The notes beneath the pieces are model-generated. The model made no database searches. It worked only from the letters and a program-made list of their open reading frames with translations, and was not told the DNA's origin. 52,746 nt of DNA from the NCBI GenBank assembly GCA_944384895.1, contig CALWVB010000005.1, positions 1 through 52,746 on the forward strand, given 5' to 3'. Origin of the DNA: an uncultured Clostridia bacterium. GTDB taxonomy: Bacteria; Bacillota; Clostridia; Oscillospirales; Acutalibacteraceae. The translations under genes and the position numbers were made by a program. Of this stretch, positions 38,994 to 48,074 are shown piece after piece (the first letter of the stretch is position 1; each line of letters begins with the position of its first letter).

Positions 38994-39563
38994 TTACATA
39001 ACTTTATCAGTAATATTAATAAATTTCAAAATAACCTGCGCAACTTTATCCGGTTCATCACATCCATCTATTATATAATCTGCCGCAGCTTTATATAAAG
39101 GATATCTTTTTTCATATAATTCCTTCATAGCTTTATCTTTATCCTTACGGTTGAGCATAGGACGCGATTTATCTCCTCTTAATCTTTTTGCTATTTCATT
39201 AAGAGGTACCTCAATAAATATTATCCTGCCATTATGCTCTTTTAAAGCTTTTATATTTCGTTCAAATGTTAAAGCTCCGCCGCCAGCCGCTATAATTACA
39301 CCTTTCATTTTAGCTATATCTTTACATGCATTATGCTCTAAATCCCTGAAATAGTTTTCCCCGTATTTTTCAAATATTTCCGTAATAGGCATTCCGGCTT
39401 TATCTACTATATAATCATCCATATCAATAAATTTAAGATTGGATAATTTAGCAATCCTTTTGCCTATTGTTGTTTTGCCACAACCCATAAATCCGCATAA
39501 AATCACCGGATACTGAGGTGTATGCATAAATTGTTGTTTATTATCCATATTATCCATTTGCAT
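38994..39563 (-). CDS. aroK: Shikimate kinase
   Basis: This 189-residue enzyme phosphorylates shikimate in chorismate synthesis. The P-loop GFMGCGKTT is at 24-32, the substrate Asp in FIDMDDYI, and the GGG motif in IIAAGGGALTF. The lid contains RLRGDKSRPML. An N-terminal extension of about 18 residues (MQMDNMDNKQQF...) precedes the usual start; the ATG upstream with AAGGTGG was kept. It begins 2 bases after aroE, so both are coupled. Confidence 0.94.
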   Translation of the reverse strand: MQMDNMDNKQQFMHTPQYPVILCGFMGCGKTTIGKRIAKLSNLKFIDMDDYIVDKAGMPITEIFEKYGENYFRDLEHNACKDIAKMKGVIIAAGGGALTFERNIKALKEHNGRIIFIEVPLNEIAKRLRGDKSRPMLNRKDKDKAMKELYEKRYPLYKAAADYIIDGCDEPDKVAQVILKFINITDKVM

Positions 39564-39565
39564 TA

Positions 39566-40381
39566 TTATAATTCCACCTTGATTTGATCAAATGGTATAT
39601 CTAAAATTTTATCATTCCAGATTTCCTGTTGTGCAATAGCCTGATAAATCAGCATAGGCAGCCCTTTTACAATTTTTGCTCCGTTAGCTTTTGCTTTTTC
39701 TAATAATAAAGTAATCTGAGGGTTATATACAGCATCAAATACAGCTGCACAGTTTTGTATTATTTTATCTTTAACCGGGCAACCGTCTATTTTAGGATAC
39801 ATACCAACCGGCGTACCGTTTATCATTAAATCATATTGTTTTGTTTTATTAATTGCATTTATATCCAATATATTTATTTGCCCGTTATATGCTATTTTTT
39901 TATATATTTCCTGTTTAATATTATCTGCTTTATTAAATGAACCAGGCCGTACTGCAATATCAATATTACATCCGGCTATAGCTGATTCAAATGCAAATGT
40001 TCTTGATACCCCTCCGGCGCCAAGCAGCAGCACCTTACCTGATAATTTTATATCAGCCTGTTCTAATGAACGCAAAAATCCTATACAATCGGTATTATAG
40101 CCTTTAGAAATACCGCCGCATTTTACTGTATTAACCGAACCGTATAAACCGGCTGTTTTATCAAGTTCATTTATATATGGTATAATTTGTTGTTTAAATG
40201 GTATAGTTATAGAAAACCCATCCAATTCCATAAGCTGCGGTATAAAATCGTCTAATTTTTCCGGTGGGCTTTCTATTACTTCATATTGCCCGTCTATATT
40301 AGCTAATTGCATAATCTGAGTATGTATTGTTTTGGAACGCGAATGTGTAAGCGGATATCCAATTATAGCAAATTTTTTCAT
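39566..40381 (-). CDS. aroE: Shikimate dehydrogenase
   Basis: This 271-residue enzyme reduces 3-dehydroshikimate to shikimate with NADPH. Substrate-site residues Ser14 and Ser16 (THSRSK), Lys63 (IPFKQ), Asn84 and Asp98 (GYNTD) are all present. The nucleotide-binding loop is VLLLGAGGVSRT. The C-terminal GLPMLIYQAIAQ is typical. It heads a two-gene unit with aroK. Confidence 0.95.
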   Translation of the reverse strand: MKKFAIIGYPLTHSRSKTIHTQIMQLANIDGQYEVIESPPEKLDDFIPQLMELDGFSITIPFKQQIIPYINELDKTAGLYGSVNTVKCGGISKGYNTDCIGFLRSLEQADIKLSGKVLLLGAGGVSRTFAFESAIAGCNIDIAVRPGSFNKADNIKQEIYKKIAYNGQINILDINAINKTKQYDLMINGTPVGMYPKIDGCPVKDKIIQNCAAVFDAVYNPQITLLLEKAKANGAKIVKGLPMLIYQAIAQQEIWNDKILDIPFDQIKVEL

Positions 40382-40535
40382 ATAAATTTTATACCTCCAG
40401 GTATATCTACCATAAATTGTAATGCAAATTGTATTATAAATACCACAGCATTTTACTTTATACAGTTATCTTGGATATAATTAATAAAAATAAACATATT
40501 TGAGAAAATTATAGCATTTCTGGTTACCGTTACAA

Positions 40536-40708
40536 GGGGGCGCCTGCGCACAACCATATTTCATATGGTTGTTTTTGCAAAATAATTTTTTCTTAAAACA
40601 AAATACTGTTCATAAAAATTTTTATGCTCATATTTTATACCTATTGCTTTTTTAGGGTATTATTTTGCATCCGGCGCATCTAAAAAGATGCGCCACGCAG
40701 GCGCCCCC
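40536..40708 (+). repeat. Four-arm palindromic repeat, copy 6
   Basis: The outer stem is GGGGGCGCCTGCG / CGCAGGCGCCCCC. The left hairpin is ACAACCATAT / ATATGGTTGT, the inner stem TGCAAAATAAT / ATTATTTTGCA, and the right hairpin GGCGCATCT / AGATGCGCC. It is the only copy between divergent genes (aroE and acpP), so it lies upstream of both. Confidence 0.92.
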
Positions 40709-40849
40709 CTCTTTATGAATATACCCTTTATATCCCTACTTTTTTATTTGCTTTTTATATGTTTTTTTATTATGTATTATTTAGATTACTTTAACAAAAA
40801 TAAAAATAAAATTTAATTTTTATACTCAAACATTGTATTTTTATTAAAT

Positions 40850-40884
40850 TTAGTATTGACAAAGAGATAAAATACTAATAATAT
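40850..40884 (+). promoter_or_regulatory. Promoter of acpP with an overlapping inverted repeat (candidate operator)
   Basis: TTGACA at 40856-40861 and TAATAT at 40879-40884 are spaced by 17 bases, a near-consensus sigma-A promoter. The half-sites TTAGTATT (40850-40857) and AATACTAA (40871-40878) form a perfect 8-base inverted repeat spaced by 13, overlapping the -35 box and ending at the -10 box. A repressor bound there would block polymerase. The half-sites resemble those of the fatty-acid regulator FapR, but the spacing is longer than in its usual site. Confidence 0.65.
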
Positions 40885-41027
40885 GACAATAAGAAAAAAA
40901 CATTAGTTATTATCATAACACAGATAACCATAATATGTCTAATAAAAAATGATATCTGTAAAGCAAGATAAGTTTTTAAATTTTTTTATTTACAATTTTA
41001 TTTTATAATCTTTAGGAGGCACACCTT

Positions 41028-41258
41028 ATGATTTTCAACAAGATTGTTTCTATTTTAAATGAACAGCTGGGAATAAATCCAGATGAAATTACTATGCAGA
41101 CCAATATTATGGATGATCTTTCCATAGATTCTCTGGATTTAGTTGATTTGCTTATGACTCTTGAAGAAGAATATGGAGTAGAAATCCCGGATGATAAAAT
41201 TGAAGATATTAAAACTATTGGTGATTTAACTCAATATATAGAAGACCATATTGAATAA
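41028..41258 (+). CDS. acpP: Acyl carrier protein
   Basis: This is a 76-residue acidic carrier for fatty acid synthesis. The phosphopantetheine attachment Ser35 is in DDLSIDSLDLVDLLM. Length and charge are typical. It has a strong AGGAGG site and a 137-base leader after its promoter. The other fab genes are not in the window, so a role in another carrier pathway cannot be excluded. Confidence 0.93.
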   Translation: MIFNKIVSILNEQLGINPDEITMQTNIMDDLSIDSLDLVDLLMTLEEEYGVEIPDDKIEDIKTIGDLTQYIEDHIE

Positions 41259-41325
41259 TTGAATAATTAAATATTTAAATAAATATATAAAATAGTCTTT
41301 GACTCTGAAAGGAAGTTTTTTAAAA

Positions 41326-42600
41326 TTGAATAATTATCGTATAGAAACAAAATGCGTTCAGGAAGGCTGGAAACCTGCTAATGGCCAGCCGCGCGTATTG
41401 CCTATTATACAATCGACCACTTATAAATATGAATCAGCCGACCAGATGGGCAGATTATTTGATTTACAGGAATCAGGTTATTTTTATACCCGTCTTGCAA
41501 ATCCTACTAACGATTGCGTAGCTGCTAAATTAGCTGCTTTAGAAGGCGGCATTGGCGCTATGTTAACTTCATCCGGCCAGGCTGCATCGTTTTTTTCTAT
41601 TATAAATATTGTATCAGAAGGTCAGCATGTTGTATGTTCTTCAGCTATATATGGCGGAACATTTAATCTTTTTAATAGTTCCCTTCGTAAATTAGGTATT
41701 GATTTTACTTTTGTTGATCCAGGTTGCAGTGAGGATGAATTAAACGCTGCATTTAAAGATAATACCCGCGCAGTATTTTGTGAAACAATAGCTAATCCTT
41801 CCCTTCATGTATCTGATATACCAATGTATGCAAAATGCGCGCATGAACATGGCGTACCGCTTATTGTTGATAATACTTTTGCAACGCCTATAAACTGCCG
41901 TCCTATTGAATGGGGAGCTGATATTGTAATACATTCCACTTCAAAATATTTAGACGGCCATGCTACGCAAGTAGGCGGAGCTATTGTTGATTCTGGTAAT
42001 TTTGATTGGAATAATGGTAAATTTCCTGAACTTACAACACCGGATGAAACCTATCATGGTGTTGTTTATACTGAACATTTTGGTAAAGCTGCTTATATTA
42101 CTAAATGTACTACTCATCTTATGCGCGATTATGGTGCTATACCTGCTCCACAAAATTCATTTTTGCTTAATCTTGGTATGGAAACTTTACATCTGCGTAT
42201 GAAACAACATTGTTCTAATGCATTAAAAGTATCTCAGTTTTTAGAAAATAATGATAATGTCTCCTGGGTTAATTATCCAGGCCTTGCTTCCAGCAAGGAT
42301 TATGAATTAGCTAAAAAACTTATGCCTAATGGTACATGCGGCGTAGTATCCTTTGGTGTTAAAGGCGGACGTGATGCTGCTGTTAAATTTATGGATAACC
42401 TTAAATTGTGCGCTATTGTTACTCATGTAGCTGATGCCCGTACATGCGTATTACATCCAGCATCTACTACTCATCGCCAATTAACTGATGAACAATTACA
42501 GCATGGCGGTATTTCTCCTGATTTAATTAGATTATCCGTTGGTATTGAAAATGCCGATGATATTATTGAGGATATTGCCCAGGCACTTAATACATTATAA
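41326..42600 (+). CDS. O-acetylhomoserine sulfhydrylase-like PLP enzyme
   Basis: This 424-residue enzyme belongs to the Cys/Met metabolism PLP family. The PLP lysine is Lys207 in HSTSKYLDGHATQVGG. Other family marks are YTRLANPTNDC, SSGQAASFFSI, DNTFATP and the late SVGIEN segment. The length and motif set fit a homocysteine synthase (MetY), although related cystathionine-handling enzymes are similar. The start was placed at a TTG because AAGGAAG lies 10 bases upstream; no ATG is suitably placed. It follows acpP by 67 bases and may share its transcript; a terminator ends it. Confidence 0.88.
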   Translation: MNNYRIETKCVQEGWKPANGQPRVLPIIQSTTYKYESADQMGRLFDLQESGYFYTRLANPTNDCVAAKLAALEGGIGAMLTSSGQAASFFSIINIVSEGQHVVCSSAIYGGTFNLFNSSLRKLGIDFTFVDPGCSEDELNAAFKDNTRAVFCETIANPSLHVSDIPMYAKCAHEHGVPLIVDNTFATPINCRPIEWGADIVIHSTSKYLDGHATQVGGAIVDSGNFDWNNGKFPELTTPDETYHGVVYTEHFGKAAYITKCTTHLMRDYGAIPAPQNSFLLNLGMETLHLRMKQHCSNALKVSQFLENNDNVSWVNYPGLASSKDYELAKKLMPNGTCGVVSFGVKGGRDAAVKFMDNLKLCAIVTHVADARTCVLHPASTTHRQLTDEQLQHGGISPDLIRLSVGIENADDIIEDIAQALNTL

Positions 42601-42798
42601 AATAAGAACTATTGTAGACTTATTAATTTTATAAAGACTCTATAAAATCTAACTATCTGTTAACGGTATATTAATCAACCCTTTTAAAATTGTATTATTG
42701 TATAAAATATACTGAATTAAATTATTGCCGTTTATTTTCTATGGTGAGTGAGCGGTAAAAATGCATTTAATGGTTATTTATGTTTTTAAATGCAATTT

Positions 42799-42825
42799 GC
42801 CCCCGGATTTCCCGGGGGCTTTGTT
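42799..42825 (+). terminator. Terminator after the sulfhydrylase gene
   Basis: GCCCCCGG and CCGGGGGC form a very GC-rich stem with a short loop, followed by TTTGTT. A second AT-rich hairpin (TGCATTTAA / TTAAATGCA) lies just before it. Confidence 0.85.
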
Positions 42826-43135
42826 ATAATAAGAATAAATTGAATAATTAAAGCGGGGATTAAAGCAAAGGCTAAAAATAAGCCTAAAACTTTATATTCC
42901 AGCTGTTTTTATGTGTTTTTATAAATATTTTATTCTATTATTAAAATATTTGCCCAGTTCTTGTTTAGTCATATCTTTATTATTAAATTCATAAAATAAT
43001 TCACAAAGTATTTTATTGATACAATTATTGTATTGTTTCTTATTTAAACTATTCTAATGTAAATAACCTAATAACAAAGGATTAAACTAAAAATAAATTA
43101 TAATTACAACATACTCAGTGTCATTACCCTAAAGT
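42826..43135. other. Intergenic region, nothing recognised
   Basis: This 310-base AT-rich stretch contains one small hairpin (AGGCT / AGCCT near 42870) but no supportable ORF, RNA gene or promoter. The 258 bases right of copy 7 are likewise empty. Confidence 0.3.
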
Positions 43136-43308
43136 GGGGCGCCTGCGTGCAGCCATATTTCATATGGCTGCTTTATGCAAAATAATATATCATAATAATA
43201 TATGCTTGTTCTTAAGATAATAACTGTTTCTTATTATCTGTTTAGTCCGGGTAAGGACATATTATTTTGCTTTTAGCGCATCTTTTAGATGCGCTGCGCA
43301 GGCGCCCC
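43136..43308 (+). repeat. Four-arm palindromic repeat, copy 7
   Basis: The outer stem is GGGGCGCCTGCG / CGCAGGCGCCCC. The left hairpin is GCAGCCATAT / ATATGGCTGC, the inner stem TGCAAAATAAT / ATTATTTTGC, and the right hairpin AGCGCATCT / AGATGCGCT. The core contains CTTAAGATAATAACTG, shared with copies 2, 3 and 12. CGGTAC lies beyond the right end. It lies between converging genes. Confidence 0.92.
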
Positions 43309-43566
43309 TTATTAGCGGTACTTTTTCCGTATCCTGTTTTTATTAAGATTAGTTTTATATGTTTTTTATTTTATGCTGTTTCCATTGTTTGTACATATAC
43401 AATATGTATATAATGCAATTTTAATAATATATGTCCAATAAGGCTTAGTATTTTTTTCACCTTCAGCATTTCATTTATAAAAATCATACAATAGCAGCAT
43501 ATTCGAGCATTTACCTATAAAAGGCATATTAACCTTTTTATTTTATTTAAATTATATTCCATTTTG

Positions 43567-44184
43567 TCATATTTCTTCAAATTTTTCGCCTGTTATGATA
43601 GTTTTGCACTGGCCTGCTGTAGCCTCAGCTAAATCCTTATCTAATGCGCTTATATTATCCGGCGGTATTACAATTGTAATACATACATCTGCTTCAAATT
43701 TAGTATCTATAATTCTACCGCCATTTTGTGGAATTAATGCATTAACTTTACCATATTGATTATAATCACAGGTAATCTGAGCAGTATTACATAATGTATA
43801 AACAACCGCACCTGCTGCATCTATTGCAATTTTAGCTGATTTTGAATATGCCCTGACTAAACCGCCGGCGCCTAATAATATTCCGCCAAAATACCTGGTA
43901 GCTACAACACATAAATCAGTAAGATTTTCCTTTAATAATACTTGCAGCATTGGTACTCCAGCAGTACCTTGTGGTTCACCATCATCTGAATACCGTCTTA
44001 TCTGTCCTTCCTGCAATACATATGCATAACAATTATGAGTTGCATCCCAATGCTTTGATTTTATATTATTTATAAATTCTATTGCTTCATCTTGGGTTTT
44101 TACTGGCTTTGCATAACCTATAAATCTGGATTTACGTTCTATAAATTCATCCTGCGCTTCATTTCTGATAGTACGGTATTGCAT
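43567..44184 (-). CDS. YigZ/IMPACT family protein
   Basis: This 205-residue protein belongs to the conserved YigZ family, whose function is unsettled (a translation-linked or RNA-binding role is proposed). The signature RYSDDGEPQGTAGVPML and RYFGGILLGAGGLVRAY are both present. The C-terminal domain has an EF-G-like ferredoxin fold. The ATG at 44184 is preferred over one three codons upstream because AAGGAG then lies 9 bases away instead of touching the start. It is a single gene. Confidence 0.93.
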   Translation of the reverse strand: MQYRTIRNEAQDEFIERKSRFIGYAKPVKTQDEAIEFINNIKSKHWDATHNCYAYVLQEGQIRRYSDDGEPQGTAGVPMLQVLLKENLTDLCVVATRYFGGILLGAGGLVRAYSKSAKIAIDAAGAVVYTLCNTAQITCDYNQYGKVNALIPQNGGRIIDTKFEADVCITIVIPPDNISALDKDLAEATAGQCKTIITGEKFEEI

Positions 44185-44471
44185 TGGAATCATCTCCTTT
44201 TTTATATATTTATTAATATAATAAATATTATTAGAGTTATTAGTATATTAAATGGCAAAATATATTATATGAAATATTCAAAAAATAAATAATAAAATAA
44301 TCATAAACATATTTATTATAAATTATTCTATAATTACAATAAATTCATGGCTACTGTATTAGATAAAAATCGTGTTTCGCTAACATGAACAATGATTGTA
44401 CAACACATATTAACATTTATTTACCTGCGGGCAGTCTAGTATATATCTGATGACAGCTTCCTATTTAGGCC

Positions 44472-44641
44472 GGGGCGCCCGCGAGCAGCCATATTTTAAT
44501 ATGGCTGCCTTATGCAAAATAATTATTTATTTTATAAATACGCTTTTAAGAAAAGCAGCATCTTCTTTTTATAGTTTGGTTATAATAAGAAATATTGTTT
44601 TGCATTTAAGCGCATCTTAAGATGCGCTGCGCGGGCGCCCC
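44472..44641 (+). repeat. Four-arm palindromic repeat, copy 8
   Basis: The outer stem is GGGGCGCCCGCG / CGCGGGCGCCCC. The left hairpin is GCAGCCATAT / ATATGGCTGC. The inner stem is TGCAAAATAATT, but its right arm reads ATTGTTTTGCA with one mismatch. The right hairpin is AGCGCATCTTAAGATGCGCT. It lies between the yigZ start and a possible gene fragment. Confidence 0.9.
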
Positions 44642-44693
44642 CCCTTAAAACAGTATCGTTTACATTGTACTGCTGCATGTTCCGATTGTGTAA

Positions 44694-44858
44694 TATTTAG
44701 AAAATAGTCGTCCGGATATATATATAACAGAAATACCTGTAAAAGAAATAGTTGACGATGGTGCAAAAGGCGCTAATAATATGAACGCGATCATATCCAC
44801 ATCAGCCGCTTATAATATGTTGTTTAGATTGAACTTTTTATATGATAATATTCTATAA
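44694..44858 (+). pseudogene. Possible coding remnant
   Basis: A 54-codon open stretch without a proper start reads YLENSRPDIYITEIPVKEIV and continues through a segment with DDGAKGANN. The composition (Asp, Glu, Lys, hydrophobic alternation) looks protein-like, unlike the surrounding AT-rich DNA. It has no ribosome binding site and begins after a stop. It may be the leftover of a gene broken near repeat copy 8, or chance. I recognise no family. Confidence 0.25.
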
Positions 44859-44965
44859 TCTATTCTAGTCTATTCCAGTATTTTCTAATATTTATCTGAT
44901 TTTCTAATTTATATTAGAGGACTTATCTTTTAAAATTTTATTATAAAAACATTATAATCTATATT

Positions 44966-45024
44966 AAAAATAAAAAATAACGGCGCTAAAGGCAAAGATT
45001 AAAACCTTTCCTAAATACGCCGTT
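44966..45024 (-). terminator. Terminator after rpmE
   Basis: AACGGCG and CGCCGTT, extended by further pairs (AAAGG / CTTT), form a hairpin on the minus strand, followed by a T-rich run. It ends the single-gene rpmE transcript. Confidence 0.8.
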
Positions 45025-45046
45025 CTTTTAATTACATTTCTATTAA

Positions 45047-45253
45047 TTATTTATCAGTCATACCAAAACGTTTTTTGAACCTGTCAACACGTCCGCCGGT
45101 ATCAACCAGTTTCTGTTTGCCTGTGAAGAAGGGGTGGCATTTAGAACAGATTTCAACACGGATATCCTTTTTTGTGGAACGGGTATGAATAACTTCACCG
45201 CAAGCACATCTAATAGTGGTTTCCTGATAATTTGGATGGATCTTTTCTTTCAT
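45047..45253 (-). CDS. rpmE: 50S ribosomal protein L31, zinc form
   Basis: This is a 68-residue protein bridging the subunits. Cys16, Cys18, Cys36 and Cys39 mark the zinc-binding form. The motif [20 protein letters not shown] is diagnostic. The ATG at 45253 has GAGGTG 9 bases upstream; a longer frame from 45280 is not supported. It has its own promoter and terminator. Confidence 0.96.
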   Translation of the reverse strand: MKEKIHPNYQETTIRCACGEVIHTRSTKKDIRVEICSKCHPFFTGKQKLVDTGGRVDRFKKRFGMTDK

Positions 45254-45296
45254 AGTCGCTGTCACCTCTTTTTCGCACATAACATCAGTATGTTAT

Positions 45297-45325
45297 ATAT
45301 TATCATACCATAATAAAAATTGCAA
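45297..45325 (-). promoter_or_regulatory. Promoter of rpmE
   Basis: On the minus strand TTGCAA (45320-45325) and TAATAT (45297-45302) are 17 bases apart, about 45 bases before the start codon. The same -35 form (TTGCAA) occurs in the candidate promoter of the ribosomal protein cluster. The sequence up to 45612 holds no other feature that I can support. Confidence 0.6.
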
Positions 45326-45612
45326 TAGTATTTTTGGTATTTTTATATTGTTTTTTATAAAATAATTGCAATAAAAAAATTTATGTATAATATTGTAAAT
45401 CAATTTCTTATTATTTAAAATAGTTTTGGTAAAAAAACATACAAAAAACCGATAAATTCACAAATACTTAACAGCTAACCATTTAAAAGTGAGTATCATT
45501 ATGTTATAATATATGACAAATTATATATTTTTTCTTTAAATTATATTAAATAATTTTTATTATATAAAGTTTAATATTATATATAAAAAAGTTCTGAAAG
45601 GGAGTAATATTA

Positions 45613-46053
45613 TTGAAAAGATGTCCCGCATGCGGCCAGGACAATCCAAGCATGTTTACTCATTGCGAATGGTGTGGAAGAAGTATTGTAGCTGTTCCTG
45701 ATCTTGAAACTATTGAAAAAAGATCATCAAAAAAATCTAATAGAAAAAAAGATAAAAGTAAAGATAAAGGTAATTCTATTGGCTCAAAAGTTATAACTGT
45801 TGCTGCTGGTATTGCCGTTGCTATCGTTATTTTATGTTATTTTTATCTTACTTCTATTTTTTCATTTAATATGAAATATACTATAATAGTATCCTGCCTT
45901 ATAGGGGTTGTTTATTTATTAAATGCACTGCCTATTTTCATTGCTAAAAAACGTCCGGTATCAAACGGTGTAAAAGCGCTTTTAACTTTTATTTCTCTTA
46001 TGGTTGCCGCAGGCAGCGTAGTATTAGGTTATTTGGGAATAATCAATTCATAA
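45613..46053 (+). CDS. Zinc-ribbon membrane protein
   Basis: This is a 146-residue protein. A zinc ribbon with Cys4, Cys7, Cys18 and Cys21 (CPAC and CEWC) opens it. A highly basic linker follows (KKSNRKKDKSKDKG) and then three membrane helices (about 58-80, 86-107 and 118-143). The start is TTG with GGGAG 8 bases upstream. Such zinc-ribbon membrane proteins are common in Clostridia, with unknown role. The next gene, a lipoprotein, follows after 62 bases. Confidence 0.75.
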   Translation: MKRCPACGQDNPSMFTHCEWCGRSIVAVPDLETIEKRSSKKSNRKKDKSKDKGNSIGSKVITVAAGIAVAIVILCYFYLTSIFSFNMKYTIIVSCLIGVVYLLNALPIFIAKKRPVSNGVKALLTFISLMVAAGSVVLGYLGIINS

Positions 46054-46115
46054 AACTGTACTTTATTGTAATTATTTGCCTTAAAAAATAAAAGCTTTAG
46101 GATTGAATAAAATTT

Positions 46116-47519
46116 ATGAAAATCAGTCTGTTTAAAAACATTTCCATATTACTAATTATAATTTGTTGTATTGCGTTATTTATTCAAAGCGGATGTACTA
46201 AAAAAACTGATTCTTTATCTAATAATACAAATGAAACAAACGATATTCTTACAGAAGCTTCAGTATATAAACTGATTGAACAGGAAACTGAAAAAAATAT
46301 ACAAAAAATTAATGCTGAAAATTTACCCGCTGATAAAGTTCAGCTTGGTATAACTAATATTGATATTATGACGTCATATAATAATGATTTTATAGTATAT
46401 GGTAATGGTTATGGTCCTAATAATGATATTTTAGCTAATGTTTCATTAGTAGATGCACAAGGCGCGCCCATATGGCAGAGGGTTTTAGGCGGTGATAACC
46501 TTACAGCTATATCCTCAATAAAAGTTTTTGATGATAATATTTTATGTGTTGGTTATTCCAATTCAAAATCAGGCGGTATAAATTCTTATGACAATGTAAA
46601 TGCCGCAATATTATATTGTCTTGATTATTCCGGTGAAATTACACATAATTTTATAAAATCAGAACAGGATACATCTTATAATTTTTCCGATTTATGTATG
46701 CTGTCAGATAATACTGTTATAGCTGCCGGTACTCGTTATATAGATGATAAAGCTTATGGTTATATTGCAAAAATTGATGAAAATGGCAACCTAATTGCTG
46801 ATAACAGCCAAAGTGATGAATTAAGTGGTTGTGAAATATTAAAAGTATCTAAATATAAAGATAAGTTTGTTGCTTTAACATTATATACAGATGAACAAAC
46901 AGGTGAACAAATCAAACGTATTGATTTATTTAATCCAGATTTAAATATAACATATTCACTTGATTTAATAGACCGTTTTAATGATAGCTCTGAGCCGATG
47001 GATTATACTATAGATGCTGTAGATATGGTCTGTTATAATGATATAATTTATATTTGCGGCAGTGTAACAATCCCACTTGAGCAAAAAGATTATGAACGTC
47101 CTAATTCTGAATATTATACTTATGGCATAGCCAGTGCATATAATCTGGAAGATTCCCGTTCAATATGGACCGACCGTATATTTGGAAAATATGGCGCAGG
47201 GCTTGTTCGTATATGGGAAGGGGATGGAAATATATATACTTTTGGAAGAAGATATGATATTGCTGAAAACATTCCTGATGAATTTTTAAATGATAATAAT
47301 TTTGTTTCTGGAGAATCATCTCACTCATCAAATAACAAACAGTGGGAAGCTGGGCCTATTATATTTAAAAAATATGCAGCAGCAAATGATATATCTGATT
47401 CAGCTCAATTAAATAATATTAGTTATTATGAAATAAATAACAGCAGTCCTACAGAAAACAGCAACTGGTATAATATTGGTTATTTCCCTGTGAATAATGG
47501 TCTGTATACTATAGAATAA
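46116..47519 (+). CDS. Propeller-like lipoprotein A
   Basis: This is a 467-residue lipoprotein (lipobox FIQSGC, Cys27). The mature part has repeated strand motifs such as APIWQRVLGGDNLTAISSIK, DDNILCVGYSNS and DNTVIAAGTRY. Six to seven such units suggest a beta propeller of the PQQ/SBBP type. The end RIWEGDGNIYTFGRRYDI matches the corresponding part of the lipoprotein at 48400, so they are paralogues. A weak ribosome binding site (TTTAGGATTG) precedes the ATG. Function unknown; outer-surface sensor or binding protein is a guess. Confidence 0.8.
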   Translation: MKISLFKNISILLIIICCIALFIQSGCTKKTDSLSNNTNETNDILTEASVYKLIEQETEKNIQKINAENLPADKVQLGITNIDIMTSYNNDFIVYGNGYGPNNDILANVSLVDAQGAPIWQRVLGGDNLTAISSIKVFDDNILCVGYSNSKSGGINSYDNVNAAILYCLDYSGEITHNFIKSEQDTSYNFSDLCMLSDNTVIAAGTRYIDDKAYGYIAKIDENGNLIADNSQSDELSGCEILKVSKYKDKFVALTLYTDEQTGEQIKRIDLFNPDLNITYSLDLIDRFNDSSEPMDYTIDAVDMVCYNDIIYICGSVTIPLEQKDYERPNSEYYTYGIASAYNLEDSRSIWTDRIFGKYGAGLVRIWEGDGNIYTFGRRYDIAENIPDEFLNDNNFVSGESSHSSNNKQWEAGPIIFKKYAAANDISDSAQLNNISYYEINNSSPTENSNWYNIGYFPVNNGLYTIE

Positions 47520-47714
47520 AATCTATTTTATAATGCTAACGGGAAAAATAAAATTACTTTTATTATAAATATTAAAATAAAGCAAAATTAAATCAATAAA
47601 AATTATTATATTTATATTTTAATAAATAACAAACATAAATCTATTATTTTATATTCCCTTAATTTTGTTTTATAAATAACATTAAACAATTTAAGGTGCT
47701 GTGATAATAGAAAA

Positions 47715-47852
47715 GGGGGGCGCCCGCAGGCGGCTTAAAGGCCGCCTATGCAAACAGATTGTTAGAAAAAGAAAATTACTTGATTATAAATAATTTCATA
47801 AAACAATATTTGCATCAAGCGCATTAAAAAATGCGCTTGGCGGGCGCCCCCC
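47715..47852 (+). repeat. Four-arm palindromic repeat, copy 9 (short divergent form)
   Basis: The outer stem GGGGGGCGCCCGC / GCGGGCGCCCCCC is kept, but the left hairpin is AGGCGGC-TTAAAG-GCCGCCT, unlike the ACCATAT form. The inner pair is ATGCAAA / TTTGCAT, and the right hairpin AAGCGCATT / AATGCGCTT. It is about 35 bases shorter than the others. The shape persists although the sequences differ, which argues that the fold matters. It sits next to copy 10. Confidence 0.85.
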
Positions 47853-48074
47853 CTTTTATGGTAACTATTCCGTGAAATTTTCTTTTAAAGTATAGAACTA
47901 AATATAATTAATATTGTTTTGTATCTTATATTTTATTTTTTTAACAGAAATTACAAAGTTTTATATTAATCTAAATAGTATGTATTAAAATAAGGATTCT
48001 TTTTCAGCATGCAGATAATTAAAATATTTTTAATGTTTGCAGTAAAACTTCCGAATATAAGAAAGCTGAGAGCG

